A stretch of DNA of 64,000 nucleotides from Cellulomonas humilata (lineage in GTDB: Bacteria > Actinomycetota > Actinomycetes > Actinomycetales > Cellulomonadaceae). A program made the position numbers and the translations under genes. The stretch lies in NCBI RefSeq assembly GCF_013359775.1, contig NZ_JABMCI010000048.1, forward strand, positions 18,428-82,427. Reading direction: 5' to 3'. The first letter of the stretch is position 1. Each line of letters opens with the position of its first letter. Of this stretch, positions 35,645-44,459 are shown piece after piece. Under the pieces are notes generated by a model. The model worked only from the letters and a program-made list of their open reading frames with translations. It made no database searches and was not told the origin of the DNA.

Positions 35645-36543
35645 AAGCGACCCCGCCGCGGGCGCGGCTGGCAGTGCGGGCAGCTGTAGGACGAGCGGTT
35701 CATGAACTCGTCGCGGCGCACGGGGGTGCCGCAGCGGGGACAGGGACGGCCCTCCTGGCCATACACGGCCAGCGAGCGGTCGAAGTAGCCGGAGGCGCCG
35801 TTCACGTTGACGTAGAGCGCGTCGAAGCTGGTCCCGCCCTGGGCCAGCGCCTCGGTCATCACGGCACCGGCACCCTCCAGCGCGCGCTGGACCTCGCTCC
35901 GCCGCAACGTCTCGGTCGGGCGCGCGTAGTGCAGCTGCGCGCGCCACAGTCCCTCGTCGGCGTAGATGTTCCCGACGCCGGAGACCAGGGTCTGGTCCAG
36001 CAGCGCGCGCTTGAGACCGGTCTTGCGCCGCCGCAGCGCCGCGACGAGCGCGTCGTGGTCCAGCGCCGGGTCCAGCAGGTCGCGGGCGATGTGTGCGACC
36101 GGCTCGGGCACGACGGGCAGGGCCGAGCCGAGCCCGCCGGGTCCGCCGTCGGGCGTCGGCACCAGGTCGGGGACGCTCAGGTGGCCGAACGTGCGCTGGT
36201 CGACGAAGTCGAGGGCGGCGCCGTCGTCGAGCTCCAGGCGGACCCGCAGGTGCTGGTGCTCGGGGCGGGCGGCCCCGGGCTCGCGGACCAGCAGCTGCCC
36301 GCTCATGCCCAGGTGCGCCAGGAGGGCGTCGTCGCCCTGGTCCAGCAGGAGCCACAGGAACTTGCCTCGCCGGACCGCCGCGTCGAGCCGACGCCCCCGC
36401 AGCCGACCGGCGAAGTCGAGCGGACCTGCGTCGTGGCGCCGGACGCTGTAGTCGCGGCGCACCTCGACCCCCGTGACGGTGCGGCCGAGGACGTGCCGGG
36501 CGAGCCCGTCCCGGACGGTCTCGACCTCGGGCAGCTCGGGCAC
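35641..36543 (-). CDS. mutM: Formamidopyrimidine-DNA glycosylase (Fpg)
   Basis: 300 residues; GTG 36543 gives [10 protein letters not shown], so the catalytic Pro2-Glu3 is exposed after Met removal. H2TH region [16 protein letters not shown]-terminal zinc finger CPRCGTP...YSCPHC with the catalytic Arg loop. Removes 8-oxoguanine. Starts 1 nt after the rnc stop, the usual rnc-mutM pair. Confidence 0.95.
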   Translation of the reverse strand: MPELPEVETVRDGLARHVLGRTVTGVEVRRDYSVRRHDAGPLDFAGRLRGRRLDAAVRRGKFLWLLLDQGDDALLAHLGMSGQLLVREPGAARPEHQHLRVRLELDDGAALDFVDQRTFGHLSVPDLVPTPDGGPGGLGSALPVVPEPVAHIARDLLDPALDHDALVAALRRRKTGLKRALLDQTLVSGVGNIYADEGLWRAQLHYARPTETLRRSEVQRALEGAGAVMTEALAQGGTSFDALYVNVNGASGYFDRSLAVYGQEGRPCPRCGTPVRRDEFMNRSSYSCPHCQPRPRRGRF

Positions 36544-36544
36544 G

Positions 36545-37234
36545 TCAGGAGTGCTCGAGCGCGGCGAGCACCCGGTAGGCGTCCGCCGCCGCGTCCTGCT
36601 CGGCGAGCTTCTTGGCGGGTCCCACCCCGACTCCCCGCGGCTGTCCCGCGACCACCGCACGCGCGGTGAACGTGCGGGAGTGGTCCGGGCCCTCGCCCGT
36701 GACCTCGTAGCTGGGCGCCCCGAGCCCCATCGCCGCGGACAGCTCCTGGAGCGACGTCTTCCAGTCGAGGCCGGCACCCAGACCCGCGGCCGCGTCCAGC
36801 GAGGGTCCGACCAGGCGCTCGACGAGCGTGCGCGCGGTCTCCACTCCGTGGCTCAGGTACACGGCGCCGAAGACAGCCTCGAGCGTGTCGGACAGGATCG
36901 AGTCCTTGTCCGGCCCGCCGGTGGACAGCTCACCCTTGCCCAGCAGCACGTAGCTGCCCAGGTCGAGGTCCCGAGCGACCACCGCGAGCGCGCGCTGCGA
37001 CACCGTGGCGGCCCGCATCTTCGCGAGCGCGCCCTCCGGCAGGTCCGGGTGCGCGCGGTACAGCCGCTCGGTGACGACCAGCCCGAGCACCGAGTCCCCA
37101 AGGAACTCGAGACGCTCGTTGGTCGGCAGACCACCCGCCTCGTGCGCGAACGAGCGGTGGGTCAGGGCGAGCACAAGAAGCTCGGGGTCCAGATGGACCC
37201 CGAGCTTCTCGAGAAGTTCTGCCGCGGCACTCAC
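36545..37234 (-). CDS. rnc: Ribonuclease III
   Basis: 229 residues. Catalytic domain with the signature [13 protein letters not shown] and the metal-binding [15 protein letters not shown]-terminal double-stranded-RNA-binding domain from about residue 155 ending [22 protein letters not shown] start with GGAGG. Processes rRNA and structured mRNA. In the DUF177-rpmF-rnc-mutM operon. Confidence 0.96.
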   Translation of the reverse strand: MSAAAELLEKLGVHLDPELLVLALTHRSFAHEAGGLPTNERLEFLGDSVLGLVVTERLYRAHPDLPEGALAKMRAATVSQRALAVVARDLDLGSYVLLGKGELSTGGPDKDSILSDTLEAVFGAVYLSHGVETARTLVERLVGPSLDAAAGLGAGLDWKTSLQELSAAMGLGAPSYEVTGEGPDHSRTFTARAVVAGQPRGVGVGPAKKLAEQDAAADAYRVLAALEHS

Positions 37235-37302
37235 GCCGGTCCTCCGGTCATCGAATGCTCCACGGCGGACGAGCTGGGCTCAAGGAGCCACGAGCTCGAG
37301 CC

Positions 37303-37500
37303 TCAGCGGACCTCGAACTCGGTCCGCACGGCCTCGGCGTAGGCACGGTCCTTGTAGGTACCGCACGACGGGCACGCCGTGTGCGGCATCTTGTTGGCCT
37401 TGCACTGCGGGCAGGTGTGGAGCGTCGTGGCAGTGGTCTTCCACTGCGACCGACGCGCACGGGTGTTGCTGCGCGACATCTTGCGCTTCGGAACAGCCAC
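37303..37500 (-). CDS. rpmF: 50S ribosomal protein L32
   Basis: 65 residues, MAVPKRKMSRSNTRARR start, with the four-cysteine zinc ribbon CPQC...CPSC. This is the zinc-binding form, so a zinc-independent paralogue may exist elsewhere. 2 nt after the DUF177 stop. Confidence 0.97.
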   Translation of the reverse strand: MAVPKRKMSRSNTRARRSQWKTTATTLHTCPQCKANKMPHTACPSCGTYKDRAYAEAVRTEFEVR

Positions 37501-37502
37501 GG

Positions 37503-38081
37503 CTAGCTCTCTTTCGTCTCGTCGTTCGAGCCCACGAGGCCGCCCAGAGCGGCCCAGCGAGGATCAAGCGTCTCATGCGAGTGGTCAGGGTCGTCCGCCA
37601 GTCGCGCTCCACACTCGGAGCACAGGCCGGGGCAGTCAGGGCGGCACAGCGGCTGGAACGGCAGAGCCGGTACCACCGTGTCCCTCAACGCGGGTTCGAG
37701 GTTGATCATGTCATCCTCGAGCTCGCGCACGTCTTCTTCGTCGTCGCCGTCCTCGGCCGCGACCGCCGCGCGCTCGGGGTAGACGTAGAGCTCCGTGAGC
37801 GAGACGTCGACATCCTCGACGGCCTCGCTCAGGCAGCGCACGCACTCCCCGACCGCCCGGCCACGGACAGATCCGGTGACCAGGACCCCCTCCATGACCG
37901 CTTCGAGCCGCAGATCCAGCTCGACGTCGGCCCCGAGGGGGATGCCGATCACGTCGGTACCGAGATCCTGGGGGGCCGGCACGGTGCGCTGCACGGTCCT
38001 CGTCGATCCCGGACGTCGGCCGAGCTCGTGGGTATCGAGCACGAGCGGCGAACGGGGATCGAGGCGAACAGGGCGCGACAC
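37503..38081 (-). CDS. DUF177 (YceD) family protein
   Basis: 192 residues, GTG start. DUF177 marks: GECVRCLSE in the middle and CRPDCPGLCSECGARL near the end, giving two cysteine pairs. The family accompanies rpmF in most bacteria and is tied to 23S rRNA or L32 supply. Driven by the promoter at 38138-38167. Confidence 0.92.
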   Translation of the reverse strand: MSRPVRLDPRSPLVLDTHELGRRPGSTRTVQRTVPAPQDLGTDVIGIPLGADVELDLRLEAVMEGVLVTGSVRGRAVGECVRCLSEAVEDVDVSLTELYVYPERAAVAAEDGDDEEDVRELEDDMINLEPALRDTVVPALPFQPLCRPDCPGLCSECGARLADDPDHSHETLDPRWAALGGLVGSNDETKES

Positions 38082-38137
38082 AGCCGGGGTCCCCTCGTTG
38101 ATCTCGGTCCAGCCATGAGCGGCAGAACCAACGGATG

Positions 38138-38167
38138 ACTCTACGGCACAGGTCAGGGGCGACCCAA
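38138..38167 (-). promoter_or_regulatory. Promoter of DUF177-rpmF-rnc-mutM operon
   Basis: On the - strand: TTGGGT, 18 bp, TAGAGT; predicted start near 38131, about 50 nt before the GTG. Confidence 0.6.
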
Positions 38168-38219
38168 ATCCGTCGCGAGTGGCGCAGGTCTCAGTTGCGA
38201 GCCCCGCGTGCCGACGACC

Positions 38220-38711
38220 TCAGCCCTCGTCGGCCCCGAGACGTCCTGCCAGCTTGGCCCGGCCCGCCTGCACCTGGCTCAGCACCTTGCCCAGGTCGAT
38301 CTCGAAGTCCGCCAGACGGCGGTCGCAGTAGTCGTCGGCCTCCCGCTGGAGCCGCTCCGCGGTCTCCTCCGCGTCGGCGACCACCTGCGCCGCGCGCTCC
38401 CGCGCCGCGACCACGACGGCCTCCTGGTCGACGAGCGCAGCGGCCTGCGCGCGCGCCTGCGCCAGCACCGCGTCGGCGTCCGCCTGCGCGACCGACCTGG
38501 CGGCGTCGGCGTCGGCCAGCACCTCGTCGGCGCGCGAGAGCTGGCTGGGCAGCACGTCACGCGCCTGGTCCACGAGGTCGAGCAGCTCGGCGCGGTTCAC
38601 CAGCACCGAGGACGACATCGGCATCGCCCGTGCGTTCGCGACCGCCGAGGCGATCGCGTCCAGCACGCCGGTCAGGCCCTCGGGCCGGGTGGTCGGATCC
38701 TCGTCGGTCAT
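38220..38711 (-). CDS. Coiled-coil protein, SepIVA-like
   Basis: 163 residues, mostly one long alanine- and glutamate-rich coiled coil (about 55-150: LSRADEVLADADAARSVAQ and similar heptads). N-terminal MPMSSSVLVNRAELLDLVDQ is typical of the actinobacterial DivIVA-like SepIVA group, and the order coaD-this gene-DUF177-rpmF-rnc supports it. SepIVA acts at the mycobacterial septum and pole. This copy is shorter than the mycobacterial one. ATGA overlap with coaD. Confidence 0.75.
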   Translation of the reverse strand: MTDEDPTTRPEGLTGVLDAIASAVANARAMPMSSSVLVNRAELLDLVDQARDVLPSQLSRADEVLADADAARSVAQADADAVLAQARAQAAALVDQEAVVVAARERAAQVVADAEETAERLQREADDYCDRRLADFEIDLGKVLSQVQAGRAKLAGRLGADEG

Positions 38712-39196
38712 CCTGCGTCCCTTCCTCGAAGTGCTGTCCGCACGGCGTCCGCCACGGCGCCCGGCACGAGGTCGTCGATCGGGCCGCCGTAGCGCGCCAC
38801 GTCCTTGACCAGCGACGACGCGATGTGCGCCAGGGCCTGGTCGCCGACGACGAACACCGTCTCGACACCCGACAGGTGCCGGTTCATCAGCGCCATCGGC
38901 AGCTCGGCGTCGAAGTCGGCGCCACCGCGCAGGCCCTTGACCACCGCGACCGCACCCACCGTACGGACGAAGTCGGCCAGCAGCCCGTCGACAGCCTCGA
39001 CCCGCACGCCGTCCACGCCCGAGAACGCGTCGCGCGCGAGGGCGACCCGCTGCTCGACGGGCAGCAACGAGGACTTGGTGGAGTTGCGGGCGACGCCCAC
39101 GACGACCTCGTCGAACATCGACCGGGCGCGTCGGATCACGTCGACGTGACCGAGCGTGAGGGGGTCGAACGACCCGGGGCAGACGGCAGTGGTCAC
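38708..39196 (-). CDS. coaD: Phosphopantetheine adenylyltransferase
   Basis: 162 residues. Penultimate step of coenzyme A synthesis. Nucleotidyl-transferase motif CPGSFDPLTLGH (the [ST]xGH box), KGLRGGADFDAELPMALMNRHL and the C-terminal VKDVARYGGPIDDLVP. GTG 39196 has TACCCT ending exactly 6 nt before it, so it may be leaderless, starting its own short operon with the sepIVA-like gene. Confidence 0.96.
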   Translation of the reverse strand: MTTAVCPGSFDPLTLGHVDVIRRARSMFDEVVVGVARNSTKSSLLPVEQRVALARDAFSGVDGVRVEAVDGLLADFVRTVGAVAVVKGLRGGADFDAELPMALMNRHLSGVETVFVVGDQALAHIASSLVKDVARYGGPIDDLVPGAVADAVRTALRGRDAG

Positions 39197-39202
39197 CTCG
39201 CC

Positions 39203-39208
39203 AGGGTA
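39203..39208 (-). promoter_or_regulatory. Leaderless -10 of coaD
   Basis: TACCCT on the - strand, 6 nt before GTG 39196. Confidence 0.5.
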
Positions 39209-39257
39209 GGCCAGCAGTCGCGCCCGACCACGGGAACGCGCGGCAGCCGCACCGCGG

Positions 39258-39824
39258 TCAGGACTGGGCGCTCTCCACGAGCTCGGCGAACCACATGACC
39301 GTGTCGCCGTACGCGCGGCGGTCGAACCGGGCCAGCGTCGGCGGCCAGGTGGGCTCCGGGGTGCGGGACGCCCGCTCGACGACGACGACCCCGTGGGCGG
39401 GCAGCGCCGGTCCGATCCCGGCCAGCACGCCGCCCAGGTCGGGCTCCGCCAGGTCGTACGGGGGGTCGATGAGCACCAGGTCCCACGGTGCCGTCGGTGC
39501 CCGCAGGACAAAGCGCTCGGCCTTCTCCGCGACCACGTGCACGGTTCCCGCCAGCTCGAGCGTCGTCACGTTGCGGCGGCACACGTCGGCGGCGTCCCGG
39601 GCGGCCTCGACCAGCGTCACGTGCGCAGCGCCGCGGCTGGCGGCCTCGATCCCCAGGGCACCCGACCCGGCGTACAGGTCCAGCACACGTGCGCCGTCGA
39701 CGACGTCGAGGTGCTCCAGCCGCGAGAAGAGGGCCTCCCGCACGCGCTCGCTGGTCGGTCGGGTCCCCGTGCGCGGCACCTGGAGCACGCGGCCGCCGAC
39801 CGACCCCGCGACGATCCGGGTCAC
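39258..39824 (-). CDS. rsmD: 16S rRNA (guanine966-N2)-methyltransferase
   Basis: 188 residues. RPTSERVREALFSRL at the start, SAM site LDLYAGSGALGIEAASRGA and the catalytic DPPY. GTGA overlap with the membrane protein gene upstream. Normally sits next to coaD, as here. Confidence 0.94.
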   Translation of the reverse strand: MTRIVAGSVGGRVLQVPRTGTRPTSERVREALFSRLEHLDVVDGARVLDLYAGSGALGIEAASRGAAHVTLVEAARDAADVCRRNVTTLELAGTVHVVAEKAERFVLRAPTAPWDLVLIDPPYDLAEPDLGGVLAGIGPALPAHGVVVVERASRTPEPTWPPTLARFDRRAYGDTVMWFAELVESAQS

Positions 39825-41440
39825 CGGCGGGCTCCCGCCCGCTCCTGCTCCTGGGCGTCCATCAGGGTCTCCATCAGCGACCGGGTGCGGATCGACGAGG
39901 CGACCGCCACCGCGATGATCGACAGGATGATCTGCGAGTAGAGCAGGGTCGCGTTCACCGTCCGCAGCAGCACCGCGATCCAGACCGGCAGCAGGCAGAG
40001 CACGACCAGGTCCGGTCCGCGGGCGAGCACCGTGGCGACGCCCGTGGGCAGCGCGCCCATCGGGGTGGACACCAGGGCGCCTCCCCAGTCGGGAGCCGGC
40101 CGGTACGAGGCGCGGACGGCCGCCGCGGCCCACACCGGCGTCGAGGCGAGCCCGAGCGCGATCCAGCCGGGCACGTCGGACGCCCACCGGCCCACCGCGG
40201 CGAACGCGACGACCGACCACAGCGCCATCGCCACGGCGGGGACGACCATGCGCAGGCGGCGCACCGTCTTGGCGTCGATGGGGAGCAGCCGGTCCAGGAT
40301 GGGCGCCATCTCGGCACGCCGGGCACCCTCGCCCGTCGCGCTCATCGCCACCGAGCCCGCCACGAGCAGGGCGAGCAGGACCCCGACGGTGCTGGCCAGC
40401 TGCGGCACGGTGCTGACCAGGACGGGGACCAGCGCCGCGACCACGAGCTGCACCACGTGCCGTGCGGACCGGCGCAGCACCACGACGTCGGCCGTGATCA
40501 GCGCGGAGACCGGTCCGCGCGCCGTGCGCAGCCGGGAGACCCACCGTCGCACCGGGGCGGCCGCACCGTCCGTCAGCGCGCGGCCCAGCTCGCGGGAGTC
40601 CATCGACACCACGGCACCGACGGCCTGGGTGGCCACCGAGCCGCTCTCGCGCAGGCTCCGCGCAGGCATCCGCCCGAGGCGCCGGTCGACGAACACGGCG
40701 AGCCCGGCGACGACCGGGACGAGCGCGACGACGAGCCACCACGGAGCACCCGGCACCTCGTCCACCGACCAGCCCACCCGTGCGAGCACGACGGCCGCGA
40801 CGGGCGCGAGGAAGAGCAGCACGTCGCCGGCCAGGGCGATCGAGCGCCGCGAGACGCTCGCCGACTGTCCGACCGCCGCGACCAGCACGATCCCGGCGGC
40901 CACCAGTGCGGCGGTCGCCGCCACGCGCACCACGCGCAGGCCGGGGTCCGCGAGCAGGCCCGCGTCCAGGAGCGCGACGAGCACCGCGCCGACGAACCCG
41001 GCGAGCAGCGGCAGCCGTCGCGCGGCGGGTCGCAGGAGCCCCCGCCGGTCGACGGGCAGCGCGAGCCACCAGGCGGCCTCCGCTCCCCCGGCCCCGACCG
41101 GGCCCAGCCGGCCGGCGAGCGACAGCAGGGCGCCGGCGAGCGCCACGATGATGACGACGACGAGCGTGGCCAGGCTCAACGAGAGCGGCGCCTCGACGTC
41201 CGGGGACGGCGGCAGCGACGCGCGCATGGCTTGCGCGAAGCCGAGCGCCAGCCCGACGCTGATCGCGATGCTGATGACCGCGTAGTAGACGCTGGACAGC
41301 AGGTCACCGACGTTCGCGCCGCCGCGGGCGTTCGCGGCCTGGGAGGTGAAGCGGCGGATGCTCTTCGCGGACGGCACCTCGCCGACCTCGAACGGCTGGA
41401 CGGCCGGCTCGTCCTCGTGGGCGTCGCCGACGTCGGTCAC
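39821..41440 (-). CDS. Multi-pass membrane protein, ABC partner (DUF6297-like)
   Basis: 539 residues with about twelve hydrophobic segments and no enzyme motif, for example LATLVVVIIVALAGALLSLA and VLLALLVAGSVAMSA. Resembles ABC-2-type permeases that work with a single cytoplasmic ATPase; I place it with the actinobacterial DUF6297 proteins by gene context and look. GTGA overlaps with the ATPase gene before and rsmD after. Substrate unknown. Confidence 0.7.
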   Translation of the reverse strand: MTDVGDAHEDEPAVQPFEVGEVPSAKSIRRFTSQAANARGGANVGDLLSSVYYAVISIAISVGLALGFAQAMRASLPPSPDVEAPLSLSLATLVVVIIVALAGALLSLAGRLGPVGAGGAEAAWWLALPVDRRGLLRPAARRLPLLAGFVGAVLVALLDAGLLADPGLRVVRVAATAALVAAGIVLVAAVGQSASVSRRSIALAGDVLLFLAPVAAVVLARVGWSVDEVPGAPWWLVVALVPVVAGLAVFVDRRLGRMPARSLRESGSVATQAVGAVVSMDSRELGRALTDGAAAPVRRWVSRLRTARGPVSALITADVVVLRRSARHVVQLVVAALVPVLVSTVPQLASTVGVLLALLVAGSVAMSATGEGARRAEMAPILDRLLPIDAKTVRRLRMVVPAVAMALWSVVAFAAVGRWASDVPGWIALGLASTPVWAAAAVRASYRPAPDWGGALVSTPMGALPTGVATVLARGPDLVVLCLLPVWIAVLLRTVNATLLYSQIILSIIAVAVASSIRTRSLMETLMDAQEQERAGARR

Positions 41441-42126
41441 GGGTTCTCCCGCGCGATGAGGTCCGCCGCCTGGTCGGTCGGCAGCACCCGGGTCACGTCG
41501 TCGGCCACGTGCACGGCCCGGTCGGCGACCGCGCGGAGCAGGTCCGGGTCGTGGGTGGCCAGGAGGACGGCGCCGCCCGACTTCTTCTCCGCGACGATGC
41601 GGGCGGCGAGCCGGTCGCGCATCGCCCGGTCCAGCCGCTGCTCGGGCTCGTCGAGGACGAGGAGGGAGCGCGGCCGGACGAACCCCGCCGCCAGCAGCAG
41701 GCGGCGCCGCTGCCCGGAGGACAGGGCCACCGGCAGCGACCTGGCGTGGTCGGCCAGGCCGAACTCGGCGAGCAGCCCGGCCACCACGTCCTGCGCACCG
41801 TGCACGCCGTGCCCGCGGGCGGTCAGGTACAGGTGCTCGGAGACGGTGAGCGCCGGGAAGTACGCGTCGTCGTCGAGGACGCTGGCCACCTTGGTGCGGA
41901 ATCCCACGTCGCGCTCGTCCACGGGCCCACCGAACACCTGGAGCGACCCGCCCGAGGGCTCGAGCAGCCCGATGACGGCCCGCAGCACGGTGGACTTCCC
42001 CGAGCCGTTGGCGCCGACGAGGGCGACGACCTTGCCGGGCGCCAGCGTGAACGTCACGGGTGCGCACACGGGCGCCCCGCCGTAGCCGACGAGCAGGTCC
42101 TGGGCGCGGATGACGGGCTTCGACAC
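41437..42126 (-). CDS. ABC transporter ATP-binding protein
   Basis: 229 residues, one ATPase domain: Walker A GANGSGKST, signature LSSGQRRRLLLA, Walker B LLVLDEPEQRLD. Exporter-type. TACCCT ends exactly 6 nt before GTG 42126, so it is probably leaderless and starts an operon ATPase-membrane protein-rsmD. Pairs with the membrane protein encoded at 39821. Role unknown. Confidence 0.88.
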   Translation of the reverse strand: MSKPVIRAQDLLVGYGGAPVCAPVTFTLAPGKVVALVGANGSGKSTVLRAVIGLLEPSGGSLQVFGGPVDERDVGFRTKVASVLDDDAYFPALTVSEHLYLTARGHGVHGAQDVVAGLLAEFGLADHARSLPVALSSGQRRRLLLAAGFVRPRSLLVLDEPEQRLDRAMRDRLAARIVAEKKSGGAVLLATHDPDLLRAVADRAVHVADDVTRVLPTDQAADLIARENP

Positions 42127-42132
42127 GGCGTC

Positions 42133-42138
42133 AGGGTA
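42133..42138 (-). promoter_or_regulatory. Leaderless -10 of ABC ATPase gene
   Basis: TACCCT on the - strand, 6 nt before GTG 42126. Confidence 0.5.
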
Positions 42139-42165
42139 TCCGCCGGGCGCCCGGGCTCCCGACGC

Positions 42166-44457
42166 TCAGCTCTGACCGAGGAAGTCCTCCCGGCCGTCGG
42201 CGAGCTGGAGGTCGATCGCCGCACGGAGCGCGGGCCACGCCGCCAGCTCCGGATCGGCGTCCACCACCGCGCGGGCGTCGTCGCGGGCCCGGTCGATGAC
42301 CGCGCCGTCGCTGACGATGCGCAGGAACCGCAGGGCCCCCCGGCGGCCGGACTGCGCCGACCCGAGGACGTCGCCCTCCTTGCGCAGCTCGAGGTCGACG
42401 CGCGCGAGCTCGAACCCGTCGGTCGTCGCGGCCAGCGCGCCCAGGCGCTGGGCAGCGACGGTGCCCTCGGGCGCGTCGGCGACGAGGAGGCAGAGCCCCG
42501 GCGCGCTCCCCCGGCCCACCCGCCCGCGCAGCTGGTGCAGCTGGGACAGCCCGAAGACGTGGGCGTCGAGGATCACCATCACCGTGGCGGCGGGCACGTC
42601 GACTCCGACCTCGATGACCGTCGTGGACACCAGCACGGGCGTGCGACCGGACGAGAAGTCGGCGATGGCCCGGTCCTTCTCCTCGCTCGTCATGCGGCCG
42701 TGCAGGAGACCGACCTCCACCCCGTCCAGGCGGGCGTCGTGCCGCAGGGTCTCGACGACCTCGAGCACGGCCCGCAGCGGCCGCTTCGGCGCACGCCCTT
42801 CCGCGGCCTGGGCCTCACCGACGGTGGTCGGCTCGTCGAGGATCAGGTCGGCGCCGTCCGTCTCCCGCGGCCCGGCGTCGGCACCGTCGTCGTCGCTGTC
42901 GATCCGTGCACACACCACGAAGGCCCTCCCGCCGCGCTCCACCTCCTCGCGCACCCGGGCCCACGTCCGGTCCATCCACGGCCGGTTGTCCGCGGGGACG
43001 ACGTGCGTGGTCACGCCGCTGCGTCCGGCCGGCACGTGCCGCAGCTCCGAGATCTCGAGCTCGCCGAACACCGTCATGGCCACCGTGCGCGGGATCGGGG
43101 TCGCGGTGGTCACCAGCAGGTGCGGGGCGTTCGCGGCCTTCGCCTGGAGGCGACCGCGCTGCTCGACCCCGAACTTGTGCTGCTCGTCGATCACCACGAG
43201 CCCCAGGTCGGCGAACTGCACGGGGTCCGACAGCAGGGCGTGCGTGCCGACGACGATCCCCGCCTGCCCGCTCGCCGCCTCGAGCAGGTTGCTGCGCCGC
43301 TCGGCGGCGTTCTGGGCGCCGGTCAGCAGAGCCACGCGCGTACCGATCTCCGAGCCGCCCAGCAGCCCGCCCTCCGCCAGGTCGCCCAGCAGCGCGCGCA
43401 GCGTCCGGACGTGCTGCGCCGCGAGCACCGACGTGGGGGCGAGCATCGCCGCCTGCCCGCCCGCGTCGACCACCTGGAGCATCGCGCGCAGCGCCACCAC
43501 CGTCTTGCCCGAACCGACCTCACCCTGGAGCAGCCGCTGCATGGGGTGCGGCCGCGCGAGGTCCGCGGCGATCTGGTCTCCCGCGACCACCTGGCCGTCG
43601 GTCAGGGTGAACGGCAGCCGAGCGTCGAACGCGTCCAGGAGGCCCCCGGACCGCGCCGGGCGGGCCGTCGACTCCTCCCGCTGGGCGTGCGCGCGCCGAC
43701 GGGCCAGCTCGGCCTGGAGGACGAAGGCCTCCTCGTAGCGCAGCCGGGCCTGCCCCTTGCGCCAGTCCTCCTCGGTCTGCGGGACGTGGACGCCGCGCAG
43801 AGCGCTCCAGCGCGACGCGAGGTGCCGCTCGGCGCGGACGGTGCCCGGGACCGGGTCCGGGACGTCCGACTCCGTCAGCCGGTCGAGCTCCTTGCGGACG
43901 GCCTTGCGGATCTTGTCCGACTCCAGGCCGGCGGTCGCCGGGTAGATCGGGATCGGCCACTCGGCCTCCTCGAGTGCGACCGCCTCGTCGACCTCGTGCC
44001 CGAAGATCGCGTACGTGGGGTTGGCCAGCTGGAGCCGTCCGTTGAACACGTTGATCTGGCCGGAGAAGAGTCCCAGCGCACCCGGGACCAGCCGCTTGAG
44101 GTGGAACTCCGCCATCGTGCGGTGGGGCATGAAGATCACCAGGTCGAGCGTGCGGGTGCCGTCGGTGACCTTCGCCTCGACCCGCGGCTTGCCCGTCCGC
44201 TGCGCCAGCTTGATCTCCGCGCCGCGCACCTGGGCGACGAGCGAGACGTTGCGCCCCACCGCCAGGCTCGCGATGTCGGTCACCTCGCGCGAGTCCGCGT
44301 ACCGCCACGGGTAGTGCGCGAGCAGGTCGCCGACCGTCTCGATGCCGAGCGTGGCGTACTTCTTCTGCTCCGCCGGCTTGCCCTCGACGCGGCGGTGGAG
44401 CCCGTCGACGTGGGTGTGCACGCTGTCCGGGTACGTGAGCCCGTCGCGGCCGGCCAC
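42166..44457 (-). CDS. recG: ATP-dependent DNA helicase RecG
   Basis: 763 residues from GTG 44457, 2 nt after the DAK-protein stop; GTG 44421 is an alternative. N-terminal wedge/OB domain (GDLLAHYPWRYADSR, VFNGRLQLANPTY), helicase motifs I GEVGSGKT, II DEQH, III TATPIPRT and VI QLRGRVGRG, and the C-terminal TRG region. Remodels stalled forks and Holliday junctions. An insert of about 30 acidic residues (DSDDDGADAGPRETDGADL) lies between motifs III and IV. Confidence 0.95.
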   Translation of the reverse strand: MAGRDGLTYPDSVHTHVDGLHRRVEGKPAEQKKYATLGIETVGDLLAHYPWRYADSREVTDIASLAVGRNVSLVAQVRGAEIKLAQRTGKPRVEAKVTDGTRTLDLVIFMPHRTMAEFHLKRLVPGALGLFSGQINVFNGRLQLANPTYAIFGHEVDEAVALEEAEWPIPIYPATAGLESDKIRKAVRKELDRLTESDVPDPVPGTVRAERHLASRWSALRGVHVPQTEEDWRKGQARLRYEEAFVLQAELARRRAHAQREESTARPARSGGLLDAFDARLPFTLTDGQVVAGDQIAADLARPHPMQRLLQGEVGSGKTVVALRAMLQVVDAGGQAAMLAPTSVLAAQHVRTLRALLGDLAEGGLLGGSEIGTRVALLTGAQNAAERRSNLLEAASGQAGIVVGTHALLSDPVQFADLGLVVIDEQHKFGVEQRGRLQAKAANAPHLLVTTATPIPRTVAMTVFGELEISELRHVPAGRSGVTTHVVPADNRPWMDRTWARVREEVERGGRAFVVCARIDSDDDGADAGPRETDGADLILDEPTTVGEAQAAEGRAPKRPLRAVLEVVETLRHDARLDGVEVGLLHGRMTSEEKDRAIADFSSGRTPVLVSTTVIEVGVDVPAATVMVILDAHVFGLSQLHQLRGRVGRGSAPGLCLLVADAPEGTVAAQRLGALAATTDGFELARVDLELRKEGDVLGSAQSGRRGALRFLRIVSDGAVIDRARDDARAVVDADPELAAWPALRAAIDLQLADGREDFLGQS

Positions 44458-44459
44458 GG

